From assembly GCA_011009095.1 (NCBI GenBank), contig VTPC01002247.1, forward strand, positions 16,994 through 80,993: 64,000 nt of DNA. The letters are read 5' to 3'. The position numbers were made by a program, and so were the translations under genes. This DNA comes from Ignelater luminosus (lineage: Eukaryota > Arthropoda > Insecta > Coleoptera > Elateridae). Positions 1 through 12,544 of the stretch are shown in pieces; the first letter of the stretch is position 1, and the number at the start of each line of letters is the position of its first letter. A model generated the notes under the pieces. The model was not told the DNA's origin. It saw only the letters and a program-made list of their open reading frames with translations, and ran no database searches.

Positions 1-88
1 ATTACTCGTACATCCTAAGTATTACAAGATTTCAATTCATGTTATTTACTGTACTAGTAGTATTTACTGTACTACGAGTAGTAGTATA

Positions 89-1016
89 CGAGGTCTGTTC
101 AAAAAGTATCGCGAATTTTAAATTTCCGCGGATTACGTATATTCGATTTTCGATTTTTTTGTGACGTTATGTTGGTACTCATGTCCCTCACTTATGCCGA
201 CAAGTTCGGCCATTTTGAATGTATAGTTAATTTTTGACAGCTGTTTTGCTTGGACGTGTTTTGGCTCGTCTTCGATTTTTGCCTATTTCAAAAAATGGAT
301 CAAAGAATCTGTATCAAATTTTGTGTGAAAAACAAAATTAAGTGCGCGGACGCATTCCGAATGTTGGCTGTGGCATATGGTGAAGCTACCTTGGACCGAA
401 GCGACGTTTATCAGTGGTACAAAATGTTCTCAGAGGGCCGAGAAGATGTGAACGACGAAGAGCGTGCTTTTGGTTTTGCTTACAGTTTTTTTTCGATTGG
501 AGGGGCGTGGTGCATCATGAGTTCTTGCCACAGGGTAGAACGGTCAATAAGGAATATTACCTGCAAGTTATGCACAATTTGCGTGAAGCGATCCGCCAGA
601 AACGCTCGGATTTGTAGAAGAACAAAAATTGACTTTTGCACTATGATAACGCCCCTGCTCACACATCGTTGCTTGTGCACGAATTTTTGGCCAAAAACAA
701 CACACTAATGATGGCGCAACCACCGTATTCCCCAGACCTGGCCCCCTGTGACTTTTTCTTGTTCCCGAAACTGAAGAGGCCCACGAAAGGACGACGCTAC
801 GCTACGATTGAGGAGATAAAGACGGCATCGAAGGAGGAGCTGAACAAGATCACAAAAAATGATTTTTTGAAGTGCTTCGAGGATTGGAAAAAACGTTGGC
901 ACAAGTGTATAATATCTGATGGGGATTACTTTGAAGGGGACAAAATAGATATTCATGAATAAATAAATAATTTTTGAAAAAACACAAAATTCGCGATACT
1001 TTTTGAACAGATCTCG
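89..1016 (+). mobile_element. mariner-family transposon, internally deleted, with both TIRs
   Basis: Both ends carry a matching inverted repeat of about 30 bp: CGAGGTCTGTTCAAAAAGTA at the left, and its complement with one mismatch ending at 1016. Each end is flanked by a TA dinucleotide (87-88, 1017-1018), the target duplication of Tc1/mariner elements. The body is about 930 bp against roughly 1.3 kb for a full mariner. It contains the start and the end of a mariner transposase but not the middle, so it is a non-autonomous deletion derivative. Confidence 0.9.
295..962 (+). pseudogene. mariner transposase, broken (HTH and C-terminal DDE parts only)
   Basis: A reading frame from ATG 295 gives a Mos1-type N-terminal helix-turn-helix (MDQRICIKFCVKNKIKCADA, then DVYQWYKMFSEGREDVNDEERA). 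It then breaks near 475. Another frame resumes at about 490-617 with the catalytic-domain segment WRGVVHHEFLPQG and NKEYYLQVMHNLREAI. After a stop a third frame (636-962) carries HYDNAPAH, with the second catalytic Asp, and YSPDLAPCDFFLFPKLK, with the third Asp of the D34D triad. The stretch with the first catalytic Asp is missing, so no active enzyme can be made. The upstream in-frame extension to 250 is not typical of the family, so ATG 295 is preferred. Confidence 0.88.
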
Positions 1017-1929
1017 TATTTCTGCAAAATCACGTCAATACCACGCTTCATTTTTTAATAAGATATGTAGTAAACGGTTAGATTAAAAAAATCACAATCA
1101 AAAGCAAACAATTAGCTTGCTGTTTGTTACCTTGTTACATGTACATGCTTCATTTGGGTTTATTGTTTTCCGAACAATGCTATCATGGTATAAGCGTATT
1201 TATTAAATAAAGAAACGAAAAGTTGAACCATAATACCTTCAGAGAACTCTGATTAAGCACATAAATTTTATTTAACTAACAATAAATCTATATCTAATAA
1301 AAAGATTCATATCTAAAGTAAATACCATTAAAAATTAAATAATTTCTCTTGAAAGCTCATCTCGATAAGAAAAAAGACGGTTCTAGACATAAGTTTACGA
1401 AGACATTTATGTTTCCTTTCAATGTAAATCGTTTAAGTGCGTTGATAATAGCATTTTCAGCTTTGCATGTTTTGCATTACTAAATACTTGTTTTTCTCAT
1501 CACATGCAAATTAGTCAAACTAAATTGATTTTGAGTAATACTGCAAAACGAATACAACTCCAACCATCACGCCAGTTAGGTTTCATAATTTTACGAAAAA
1601 TAAATGATCGACCATCATACTAATAGGTTTATATCAAACAAAATTTCAAAAATATTATGAATGCGTTTTCAAGAAAGTTTGATAAATTGTTCGATTCAAA
1701 ATAAAAATATCGGTATGCAAATGCTGACTCTATAAAAATACAAAGAACATCAGAAGATTTATTAGATAACAGCCTGCCCATATCAATTCTGCTTGTATAA
1801 ATTAATACCGTATAAGTACGCTGATGAGCAGGTGAATCGTTTGTTTTTTTTTATTATTTATCAGAACGGAAGTATATTATTTCGTGTAAGAAGCGTTCCC
1901 TTTTAAATTTTATTTACGAGTACATGATT

Positions 1930-2350
1930 TGCTCAGTCAGAAAACCACCACCACGATGCCGATGCTATTTTAGAATATCTTCAATGAGGGTTGGCAACTA
2001 TAAGTGAGGGGTGCTCGATGTCATATCTGCATTCGAGATCGGGACGACAGCTTCTCGTAAAAGCAATCCGACCGAAAAATGACTAAGAATCGAAGTCGAT
2101 ATACATATTTATGAACATGATGTATTCATAACATGAACGATTTTAATTGGTTTCGTGTAATTAATGGCAGGCGAGACGAGAACAAGTTATGATAAGTTAC
2201 CGTGCGAGGTAGCCTTTTATTTTCTCCAATATTCCTACCTATAATTAGTGGGTCTTCTCTGAACCCGGCCTCAACGCTTATTCGCCCTCGGTTTTATTTT
2301 CATTGCAACGCTGGCTGCCGTTCCTTTAATGGTTTAATGAATACAAAACT
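1930..2350. promoter_or_regulatory. candidate conserved non-coding block
   Basis: This stretch is clearly less AT-rich and of higher complexity than its surroundings. It has no long open frame and contains a homeodomain-like core (GTGTAATTAATGG near 2155-2167). It resembles the blocks at 10.1-12.0 kb. Regulatory function is inference only. Confidence 0.25.
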
Positions 2351-3504
2351 AATCGTTACATTGGTAAAAAATAATAATAAAAACCTGATACAGGTATAAT
2401 AATAAAACATTAAACCTCCGGCAAGATTTCAATATTAAATGAAAAATATGAGACCGCCTCTAGAATTCTATCAGATGAATTACTGATGGATATTCAACAA
2501 ATTTAAGAAGGTAAATAAATACTGAAAATTTATACGATGTGTCGCAGCTTTTAACATGCTTTCCTACAATTTAGATTTTAAGTTCAAAAATTTGCAGAAT
2601 ATTAACAAAAACACAAACAAAAGAAATTTGCACTGGCATTGAGTATCCAGGGACTAAGATTTAAAATAGGACGAGTAAACTTCTTTAGACAAGCATCTTA
2701 ATGTCATTAAAAAGATGGAAAAACTCAATTTAGCAAAAACAACCGTCTTTTTTGTCAGATGCTTTGATTTCGAGTAAAATGGAATTTTTTAGATTTTTGG
2801 AGTTTTATTTGAAACTTCCTGTTATTTCAATATCTCTTTTGACAATTACTTTGATTCAGGCGGATGTTTAAGGGGTTATACCCATTTCGTGGATACATAG
2901 TTTCCAAAATACAGGGTGTCAAGATTTAGTATGCATTTTCATATTTTAGTAATACTTCGAAAACAATATATGATCTCTAGGTAAGATTCTTTACATGGTT
3001 GTTACTATCGTAGCCTATATTTTATTAATTTTTGGATTTGATCAAGGACGGAATTTTAAAGAAGCATATACACTGAGCAGTTAAGAGATTATTCTTCCGG
3101 TGAATTGTACACATGTGATGACGAGACTTAAGGTGTTCAATTCCATGAATGCTTCAGTTCATATTAGAGATATGTACCCACTACCCGGTGTAAATCAACA
3201 AATGTATGTTAATAAACAAAGATAAAACAAAGAAAAAGCCAAATTAATAGTTAACTGAAAAACAAAATCTATCAAGATATCTGCAAACTGTAGCAAGTAA
3301 AGATTACTATACATCTATAAAATAAACAAGACTGTAAGAGTTGGTGATATTTGCTTAAACGAACGTCTAAACGTACAATTTATGTCTACCGTATATTTCA
3401 CTCGCCCTTAATAATCTTGCATTCAGAATATCAAGACCAAGTAAATAATAAAATCTAATATCCACGCTAATCGCTTATAGCTAATGCTTTTCTTTTTTTT
3501 TCAG

Positions 3505-3665
3505 GTTTACCAATCTGATTGGTTAGATTACAACCTAACGCCATCATTTCTAAATAAGTACGGAATATTAAAAAAAATGGAAACTTTATTGAATAATGAG
3601 TTAAAAGAATTTTACTTGAAAACGACGCATTCTAAGAGAAGATGCAAGAGAAATGACTTTTGCTG
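3505..3665 (+). other. possible exon or decayed coding fragment, unrecognised
   Basis: A pyrimidine tract ending TTTTTTTTTCAG (to 3504) is followed by an open frame starting VYQSDWLDYNLTPSFLNKYG and ending at a stop at 3663-3665. The composition looks protein-like and the acceptor is canonical, but I recognise no family. No partner exon is evident. It may be a piece of an old transposon. Confidence 0.2.
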
Positions 3666-4629
3666 AATTAAAGGTAGATCTTTAGAGCTTAACAGTGACA
3701 CTTTTACTAAACGTATTTTTTAAGGTGTACCTGTCTCGTTTAGAAAGTTTAATCATAATGGCTTGTGTTGTTTTGGAAGAATTAGAAGAATGAAGAGTTT
3801 ACAACAAATCTTGAATACTTTGTTTCTGAAGAACATTACATTCCCAGAGAATATTTATCAAAATCTTTTTATTGTTTTGAGTTTTTATAATTTGAACACA
3901 CTTTGTATATCAGCAAACCGAACCTGGGTTACAATCTAGACTGGTTTTTTGAGATTCGAAATGTAACCACAGTCGAGTGCGCGATTTAGTATGTACTCAG
4001 TATTGTTGTTGCTAGTTTTTCATTTGACTCGAAAGCACCCGGTAACTGGAAAGCAATAATCTTTACAGGTTCATACTGACAAGATCCACAAATTTTGATC
4101 TGCTTAAAATGCATTTTGCTGTAAAATCACACTGAACTTCGCTATGAAAGAGACAAGATCAATCCATTTAAAAAATAAAAAATTTCCCTTGGAATGGCAG
4201 ACAAAATCAGTGCATATCAATGACAAAACTGAAGAAAATGAAGATTCAAGGCAAGGCTCGAGACAAGTATAAAGAGAGCAACAGTGACAATAGCGGCTTT
4301 TTATATTTTGTCGAGTGTTTCAGTCACTGCCTGTGGGGAAGAAGCGTTTAGTCTAGAAGGATCTCCTTCTAGTATTTTGCTTCTGTGAAATCTTATAAAG
4401 GGAAGGGTATCAAAAGAAAGTAAATAGTAGAGATTAGAGGTCCTACATAAATCATCACGAGAATCATTGAAGATCTGTCCAACTATATTAATACCCGCTG
4501 CTATGAAGATAAACAAAGATTAAAATCTACGACCTAATAAATTAATTAGATTAGAGGCGCTATGTTGCAATTACTTTCTTCCTCTTATCTTTCCTTGTTA
4601 CTTCACTATGACACCTTTTTAAGTATTCT

Positions 4630-4755
4630 GTGTACTTGCACGAGTATACTTGTATGAACGTACTTGCGTGATTGTACTTGTGCGTGGTAGTTGTACGAGT
4701 GCACCCATACACAAGCACGCATGCACAAGTACACTCGCGCAAGTATATTCTGTAG
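4630..4755. repeat. GTACTTG-type tandem motifs arranged as an inverted repeat
   Basis: On the left half the motif (G)TACTTG recurs about every 13-16 bp. On the right half its complement CAAGTA recurs (GCACAAGTACACTCGCGCAAG). The two halves can pair into an imperfect hairpin centred near 4700. The GC content is higher than the surroundings. Confidence 0.6.
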
Positions 4756-6290
4756 TATTTTTGACTCTCTAGTTTAAAGCCACTTACTATCCGTTTCATT
4801 CTGATAATACAGTACCAGGAAGAATAGGCAATGTATTTCTTATGGGACACTATTACTAGGAAGTGTGATCATATAAATGCATCAAAGTGTTGAACAGTAA
4901 CATAAAATATGTTTGGCAACCCCGCTGCTCATAAAGATATTCTCAAAGTGAAACGCATAATACTTAATTTTGATTAAACAACAATACAATACCCAAGAAT
5001 CTTGAGAACCACAGGGTTGAAGTGCAAAGTCCTTTTGTTACCCCTAGGATTGTGCCATTGGGCTATAACATAACCCTCGATGCTTTCACTGTATGAGAAT
5101 CCGAGTCGCTCCAAAATTACTAGAGCCACCCCTATTAAGTTGGTCTGGTCTGTATTCTCTTTGGCAATGAACCATCCTTGCTTAAGAAAAATTACGAGAA
5201 AGATTTTAAGATTGTTATCACCGACATCTCGTTTGATATCATCAGGTGGTTTACCATGACACGTTTAATTCCCTCAGAAGTTCACTCAAAAATAAGTGAA
5301 GTGTAATTAAAACATGTATTCGTTTCAGTTTTCTCATTTAGAAGAAAAAATTCATTTTATGGTTCTAGAAGTGTCTCTTATTTTAATAAAATATTCAGCT
5401 ATTAATTAAATTAACTTTATTTTACAGAAAACGGAAACACAACGATCACTATTAGGAATTTATTTCATTCATTCAATTATCGTTCTTATTTAACAAACCA
5501 ATAGATTCTGAATTCTGATAAGGCAGTAGGTGTTAATTTCTTTTTTTTATTAGTGGATGTAGGTCAATGTATTTAGAATTAAATAGTAAATTTGTCTTGT
5601 TAGGACTTTAAAAGTTGCGATTAGCAAATTTGTCATTTAGAAATAAAAAAATAATTTGCATTTTAAGGCTATGTTTATTTAAAACTTTTTTTTATTATTT
5701 ACTATTTCTACATAAATCACACTGAAGATCGATCAGGTGTTAAAAATAAAAAACAAATAAGTATTTATTTAGCAAAACAAATTATCAGGTGAAAGAAAAC
5801 AAGACTTTTGATGGTAAATTTGTCACATGTTTATGGGTTTACAGCTGGCTTTTAGAGAGTTATCAAACGATTACTATTATAGCTGCATTTGTCCTGAAAT
5901 GACGCCTAATGAAATTATAATGAATACGCATACACATGAGTGAATATGTAAATATGATGATCAGGTGCTAAAATCTTTATAGGCGGTATGTAAGTGCAAT
6001 TAACGAGCACTTAGTTTCTTATCATAGCAGCCGGCGAGATGTTATCGTTTCTCTACATACAAATTTGTCACACTTCCGTTTACTCCCTCCCTATTATAAG
6101 AAAGCTATTTTTAGGTAAAATATGGAAATAAATAATTAAAAACTATCACCCACGCCATTAGTAAAACGTCAATGTTTAAGATGTAATTTTCTTTTATCAG
6201 TCATCATCGAGTAACAGTTTTCAAGAAAATTATAAAGTTTGCTTCGGGACCAGATTAGAAAAATTGTAATTTTTTAAGGTTAAGAAAGAT

Positions 6291-8180
6291 TTGTCTTTTA
6301 GTCATTCGTTATTCGGATTTTCTGACTGGAAACATATAGGACCTTGTTTAGAAAGTCACGAAGATTCTAGTAAAAACAAGAAATCATTGTTGGTATGGTT
6401 AACGCGTAAAAAGAATAAATCTGTTATTGAAAAGGAGTTGCAGGAGCAACTAAAAACCGATACCGAATATTACCACAATGTCCTAAAATGTGTTGTTGCA
6501 GTGGTGAAATATTTAAGTGTAAGGGGCCTAGCATTCAGAGGTCACAAGGAGATATTTAGCTCTGCGCACAATGGTAATTTTATGGGGACTCTGGAATTAC
6601 TAGCCTTTTACTTCGTACTTATCAAAAACAGTTTATGAGCAAATAATAGAAATTATGGGAAAACAAGTAATAAGAAAAATTACAGCTGAAATAAATAGTG
6701 ACGATGCAAAATACTACTCACTTGTGGTGGACTCGACACCAGATTTATCCCACAATGACTAACTAGCTATTATAGTATGATATTGTTTTGAAGGAAAACT
6801 GTATGAGAGATGTGTAACTTTCATCAAAGTCAGTAGTCACCGTGGCTTGTCTTTATTCAATGTCCTGCAAGAATTTCTAGAAAAGAATGGACTGCCATTA
6901 GATAATTGTAGAGGACAGTCTTTTGACTGACTGACTAATTATGTACCGTGTGCTGCGCATTCTTTAAATCTAGTTGGTGGGGAAGCAGTTAAAGTTGCAA
7001 CCCAAATTGCGAACTTGTTTGGAGTAGTGCAACAAATATTATACAGGGTGTTACTTAATATTATATACTTTTTTTAATGGGTGATTCTTGGACCAATTCT
7101 AAGTCGAAAAGTTCATATAAATGTATGTCCTAAAATGCTTGGTTTTCAATATACAGGGTGTTGAAGTTTTTATTTTTTTCTTCAGTTTTGTCAATAACTG
7201 GATAAGAGTAAGCGTTCATTAAAAAAAAGAATTAAAACGTTTCCTTAGCAACGGATAAAGTTAACTTAATTTTATGTAAACGGTTTTTGCTTAGAAACAA
7301 GTTGCAGATTTGCATGTAATGAGCAATCTCGGTAAAATTTTAATTATTTTAGAGGTTTTGTTTGTTTATAATAGAATGGTAATTAATAATAAAATAACAC
7401 TGGTGGCGTAACAATTTTTTTGTTAAAACTGTATTGGAACCATTCCTAGGCCACTGGTTAAATTAAAAAAAAACTGGTTTAGGTGAAACTGTGTTTTTAT
7501 GTCATAACAATCTATACTAAAATTTAGTGTAATATCTCAAACGGTTTTTGAAGTTTTTGGTAGAAACCGAAAAAAATATCGAAAATCAAGCATTTTAGGG
7601 CATTCATTTATCTGAACTTCTTGGCTTAGAATTGGCCCAAGAATCACCCATTAAAATAAGTACATAACTTTAAGTAACACCCTGTATGTTTTCGTTTCTG
7701 CATCTACCCATAGGTGGAAACTTCTAAATCGTGAAACAAAACTAAAATTTCCGATATAAAGTGTCAGCCAGACTAGATGGTCTTATCACTATGATACTGT
7801 TAGGGCTTTAAAAAGTAGTTATGGTAATATCATGAACATATTAAAGACTTAGTGATAATATGGATGAGCAACGTGATTTTCGAAGAGAGGCACAGAATCT
7901 ATACAACAATTTGGCGAAACTTAGAACTTCGATTTTAACTGTTTGTTTTTTTTGGAGGAAGAAATCTTAAAGAGATTTATTTGCAGACCCCAGGCTTAGA
8001 CGTTTGTGAAGGTGAGAAATTAATTACGTCATTAAAAGCGTTCGTGAGCAACATACGAGGACAATCAGATCAGAAATTAAACGAATACGAGGTTATAGCC
8101 AAAAAATTAAATACTAATGTGGGAAAAGAATGCACTGATTTTAAAAAGAAGACATATTACTTCAAAATTTTCGAATAAAT
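6291..8180 (+). pseudogene. hAT transposase (ZMYM1-like, TTF-type), decayed and interrupted
   Basis: Successive frames give the order of a ZMYM1/TTF-type hAT transposase. SHSLFGFSDWKHIG (6299-6340) is from the zinc-finger region. SLVVDSTPDLSHND (about 6718-6760) holds the conserved catalytic Asp region. KLYERCVTFIKV, LFNVLQEFLEKNGLPLDNCRG, VPCAAHSLNLVG and ANLFGVVQQ run to 7040. After a 647-bp insertion the frame resumes with the THRWK-type motif (about 7700-7725), and a C-terminal part, LDVCEGEKLITSLKAFVSN, runs to the stop at 8176-8178. Several in-frame stops and frameshifts are present. It is a fossil, not a working gene. Confidence 0.85.
7041..7687. mobile_element. 647-bp MITE-like element with 107-bp terminal inverted repeats
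   Basis: The left arm, 7041-7147, begins ATACAGGGTGTTACTTAA. It is matched over its full 107 bp by the complement of 7581-7687, with about a dozen differences. The element splits the hAT transposase reading frame at the VVQQ position, so it inserted later. No coding capacity was seen inside. A second end-like motif, ATACAGGGTGTTGAAG, lies just inside the left arm at 7151. TA-rich flanks suit a Tc1/mariner-type insertion, but the exact target duplication is ambiguous. Confidence 0.9.
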
Positions 8181-8383
8181 CTGCAGAGAAAGTTTCGCTA
8201 AATGAAGCCGAAAAATTTAAACGACCTTTTTTCATTTTATAACTGTATATAAAAGTTTGTATATCCAAGTGCGTCAAATAAAATAAAAAAATTCTTCAAT
8301 GTTTGTTGACTATAATAAAACCAGTTTATCAGTAAAATGGCGAATAGTCTCCACAACTACCTCAAACTCGAGTTAATTGGAAG

Positions 8384-8459
8384 GTTCCTCAAACAGTATT
8401 AGCGGAGGGCCCCCAAACAGTATTAGCCCAGGGCCCCCAAAGCTGGCGGTCCGCCCCTG
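8384..8459 (+). mobile_element. right terminus of the hAT element with short duplicated motif
   Basis: The GC-rich end GGCGGTCCGCCCCTG (8445-8459) reads inward as CAGGGGCGGACCGCC, a typical hAT terminal inverted repeat beginning CAG. Just inside it, a unit containing GGGCCCCCAAA and CAGTATTAGC is present in two adjacent imperfect copies. I could not find the matching left terminus upstream of 6291, so the element is probably 5'-truncated. Confidence 0.6.
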
Positions 8460-10129
8460 CAGACATAGACGGTGCTGCCCTCTTCAACTTCTTATGATTG
8501 TGCCAGATTATTTCTAATTCAAAGAATTTATATTTTGGTACAATTGACAAAGCGTTCCTTGCTACGTATCAGTAGAATAAACAACCCACAAGTTTTTGTT
8601 TTATTGGAAGAGGAGTGGAGGAGGAGGAGGAGGACATAAGAAAAGACAAAATACAAAAATGGTATTTTCTCGTTTAAAAACTTATTTTTCTGCATCCCCT
8701 ATACTATTCATTTTAATTTATATTTCAAGTTATAATTTTTAAGAAAGCCAATTTGTTTAGGCGTCATCGCCAGCCATTTGGCGTAAAGTTGTTAGGATAG
8801 GACGTGGTTGTTTGAACAAGAAAAAATCGTAATTCCTTTTTTGAATAAATTTAAGCTGAAGATTACTAGGATAAGTTCACAAATGAACTCACGCCCGAAC
8901 GACTTGGAAATGATGTAAATCTAATGTAAATGACATATTTTCGCGGTTTCAGCTATTATAATTAGAAATTGAAATATAGACTGTTTTAAGACACAAATAA
9001 AGATAATAATGAGTATAAAAGGCAAATTACCCCCGAAAACAACTAACAACACCACCAACTCTAAGCTACAAAAATCACTGAAATCAGAAATGTTAACGCA
9101 GCAAACTGTTATCAATAATTTTGAATCACTCGGTACTACAGTGGTATTCTATATTTGATAAAGTACAAATTGATTTTTATTTTCTTTTAACTCTCTGTAA
9201 CAAAACTTGTTTTGTTAACATTACAGTTTGATACAACAAAGAAAGAAAGTTTTTAAAGCAATAATTATATCAAGTATAGTTAAACAAAGATCGAGAGCTT
9301 CAAATAATTTTATATACTTTTGCCGCTGAAACACACTCTTTTATCGTAATTTTGTTATAAGTGTTATTAAAAGAATTTTCAATGTCACTAACCTACAGCT
9401 GTTAACCGCAGAAATTTATTGAAGCACATTGTGTGGTACATCATACATAACATCAATGTAATAAATTAACAATAACTTAAGATCATTAAATTAACTCCGT
9501 AAAACTTCATAGTACAACAGGTAATAGTACAATGCATCTCTCTTTTCTATTTCCAGAAATATAGGCTATCGAAGTTTGATTTCTATGGTGAAGATATTTG
9601 ACAATCCGAAAAGTGTTATTTGTGAAAGCATTCAAAAACAACAACTAAAATTATAGTAAGTACTAAATCAAAATGTAGCATTACTGTGTAGTGAATTTCT
9701 GTTATGCAATACATAACTGACAAGTTATTAGAACTAACACATAACCATAAGTGATCTATCCAAACAAAATTTGTTTTTTGAAATAAATAAGTTAACTTAA
9801 CTAGTAAGAACAGTAGATCAAAATCGGATAACTTAATCCAGCTTGTATCAGATTTATCTGAGTATCCCTGGTATGTAGGTCTTGTAGTGAATGAAGGGAA
9901 TATAAATGAAGTAAGTGTTTCAAACCAAAGGCTAACACAAGGTAAAGATTGTTTCGAAAGAAAAAATATGTGTATCATTTCAAACAATACCTAGCTTTTC
10001 ATACCTATTTAACTTAACACAACAAAAGAAAACATACCATTGCCTTATAAATTAATACATTGTTTAGATGTAATACAGACTTTAAGAGGAATCTATAGGT
10101 AATGATACATCATTACGTAACAGGCACAT
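8460..10129. other. AT-rich interval without recognised gene
   Basis: It contains a short GGA microsatellite (about 8611-8633) and otherwise low-complexity AT-rich DNA. The longest frame, on the minus strand at 9616-9987, has no family signature and biased composition, so I do not call it. Confidence 0.5.
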
Positions 10130-12010
10130 ATTTACACCGCACTAGCTGTCAGATATCTTTACAGCATTGCCATTTATTAACGAGGTGCACACTTTTAGCA
10201 TCAACTCCGTACAACGACTGAGGCCCGTCATTACGTATTGTACCTGCAGCGGATGCTGATAGATGAACGAGCCCACTTTCTTAATTAATGACAGCAGATG
10301 ACGAATGTATACAGGTGCCGCATTGTGTGTCTCTATCGCAGGATCATCGCTACCGCTGTGTCCGCCCACCAGGCGTCATCTTCAAGAGCTTTAGATGCAT
10401 ATAAGATGCATTAAATCTGTTGTATCTGTCTTCATTATCATAGAATCTAACCTATTTTTAATAACGCTACATTTTAACTCGTGTCTGTATTTATAAAAGT
10501 TATATTAATGTGCACCTACCTATATGTATATCAATAATCAAATTGTAGGATGAATTGACTTTTGTTATTTCCTTTTAGATTTCTATATTACCTTCCCCAA
10601 CTTCACAGTCCATTGTTTTCAGTTATTTTCTTACATTTAACAATTTCGTGAAAGTTCACATTTCCAATTAAGAACAATATTTTGTCAACCTAAAGCCCCT
10701 CCAGAAATTGTTAATTTTACGTCCCAGACGTATTTGCAATTTGCATAAATTTCTCGTTACGTATGCGGCTCGCAAAGAGATTTAATTGCTTAACTCGGAG
10801 TTAAGACACCGCTAGCTGCCTGCTGATAGTCGTACAAAAGTAATTAAATAAAGCTTGGAAACAATTTTCGGTTCAGATACACTAAGGAAATACGATATTA
10901 CTTTAGTAATTATGAACTTTTTTTCTGCAAATCTAAATTTCTGCTTTAAATCTGATGAATCAGATATTTCGTTATTTGTGCATTCCCTTAACTGTTAATT
11001 TTGAGAATAACTAGAATTAAGAGTAAGAGTTAATAACTTGAACAACATTAAAACAAATGAAAGTAAACTTTTTGATGTCCGAAACAAGCGACAACCACTT
11101 CAATAAGTATAGATACCAAAACAAGAACCAAAATAGAAGATACGTTAATGGAACTGACTGTGATTTCAAAACGTATTGTAGATAAAGAGAATTGCGAGAC
11201 TTAAAAGCGCTATCGAACTTAATTAAGTTAAAATCTTTTTTCAAACAAAAGAACTACAAGAATTTATAGGATTGGATTGTATGAATTCGTGAGTTTTGTT
11301 TCTCTTTCCGTAATGGACATCTAACTGAATTTAAAATTAATTAACCTAAAGATCTAAGTAAACACACATCCAGTTCGTACATAACCGAATTGTATCATGT
11401 TGAAGATTTTCGAGCTCAGACGTATTGCAACCGAGATGAAATAATAAGTGAACAGTATTACTGCTGGAGTACTCATAACCGATGAGCGGTCCTCATAAAA
11501 ATGATAAATGTCGCAATATCCATACAACCTCCATTACCTGGAATTATGAAGTCCATACTATTACACGGACGATTTACATGTTAATGATCACCGCTGCGTG
11601 TACTAATTACTGCATAAATATGCATCATATTGATTTTATAAAGTTTAAATTTTAATTTAGTCGGCTCGCTTTGTGAATTGAACCTGAGCGCTCGTCTAGA
11701 GCTAGTTATGCTGAATATTGTTGGTGGATCGCATTAGTGCCCGTATGTCTCGGGCAGCGTCTTAGTGCATCCGGCCAGCAGGTTGGAGGCTCTGAAACGA
11801 GGCCCGAATAGGGGTCCAGCCCGGCCACACTCCACCTGGCGCGCTTTTCCCATTACTGCGTTATTGTACTCTCTGCCAATAAATAATATTCTTTATATGA
11901 CGGAGGTTCCCGTCCCAGCTCACAGGAATGCCGCTGGTTTAAATACACATTTTTTCGGCTTTCAATTATCCTCGGTTGAATTTTGGAGATTCTAATTAAG
12001 CCCATCTGTT
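10130..12010. promoter_or_regulatory. cluster of candidate conserved regulatory blocks
   Basis: Three stretches (about 10130-10390, 10680-10870, 11390-12010) have markedly higher sequence complexity and GC than the flanks and no coding signature. They contain homeodomain-type cores (TAATTA, TTAATTG) and POU-type octamers: ATTTGCAT at 10739-10746, and a paired TGCATAAATATGCATC at 11611-11626. This is what non-coding enhancers next to developmental genes often look like. No such gene lies in the window, and conservation was not measured. Confidence 0.35.
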
Positions 12011-12539
12011 TCTTAATTGTGATGTTGCCCGTTGTTTTCATTTTTTTCTTTTGGAGATAATTCATTTCACTCTTAATTGTTTTTTTGTTTTAAAAAAATT
12101 GTTTCCAAGAATTTAGAAACCTAGTCATAAAAAAGGTATGAGAAACTCATGAGATATTAATACCATAGCTGTTTTGTAATTTATAGTTATCCATTGAACA
12201 GTAAAAAGTCGTGCCGATTCTACCATTTTATGACTTACCTTCAAATGATATCTAAAGAAATTCAAAAATTCAATTCTTCTGTTAAATTCTGTTAAATTCG
12301 AAAGTGTTTTTGCAGGCAAAGGCCACTACCAACAGACTTCATGACTTTATGAAGAAATGTCTCATTTTCCCGTTTGAGAAATAACCACTGCCGGGTGCTG
12401 CAAGTGTTGCATTTGCACACCTAATTAAAATTGTACATGGTATCTATATTTACCGCTTCTTACACTTTAAGTGATTGTAACTTGTAAGTAAGAAAAATTC
12501 GGAACCATTTCTCCAAATTTTGAAACTAGGGAAAAAATA
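12011..12539. other. AT-rich interval without recognised gene
   Basis: Low-complexity AT-rich DNA. I see only short open frames without a signature. Confidence 0.5.
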
Positions 12540-12544
12540 GACTA

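Larger units (their letters stand above)
1019..6290. other. gene-poor AT-rich interval
   Basis: I see no convincing gene here. The open frames are short, with no family signature. Smaller items are listed separately: a GC-richer block at 1930-2350, a lone transposon-end motif at 2911, a possible exon-like stretch at 3505-3665, and a hairpin/tandem array at 4630-4755. Around 4900-5200 there is moderately complex sequence that could be an old repeat, but I cannot assign it. Confidence 0.5.

Noticed and set aside
9616..9987. 123-codon minus-strand open frame
   Set aside because: Phe/Leu/Ser/Thr-heavy composition expected of AT-rich DNA, no domain and no splice context.
10142..10369. 75-codon minus-strand frame with good-looking protein composition
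   Set aside because: It lies in a GC-richer block that continues on both sides beyond the frame. No family is recognised and there is no partner exon, so I treat the block as possible non-coding regulatory DNA.
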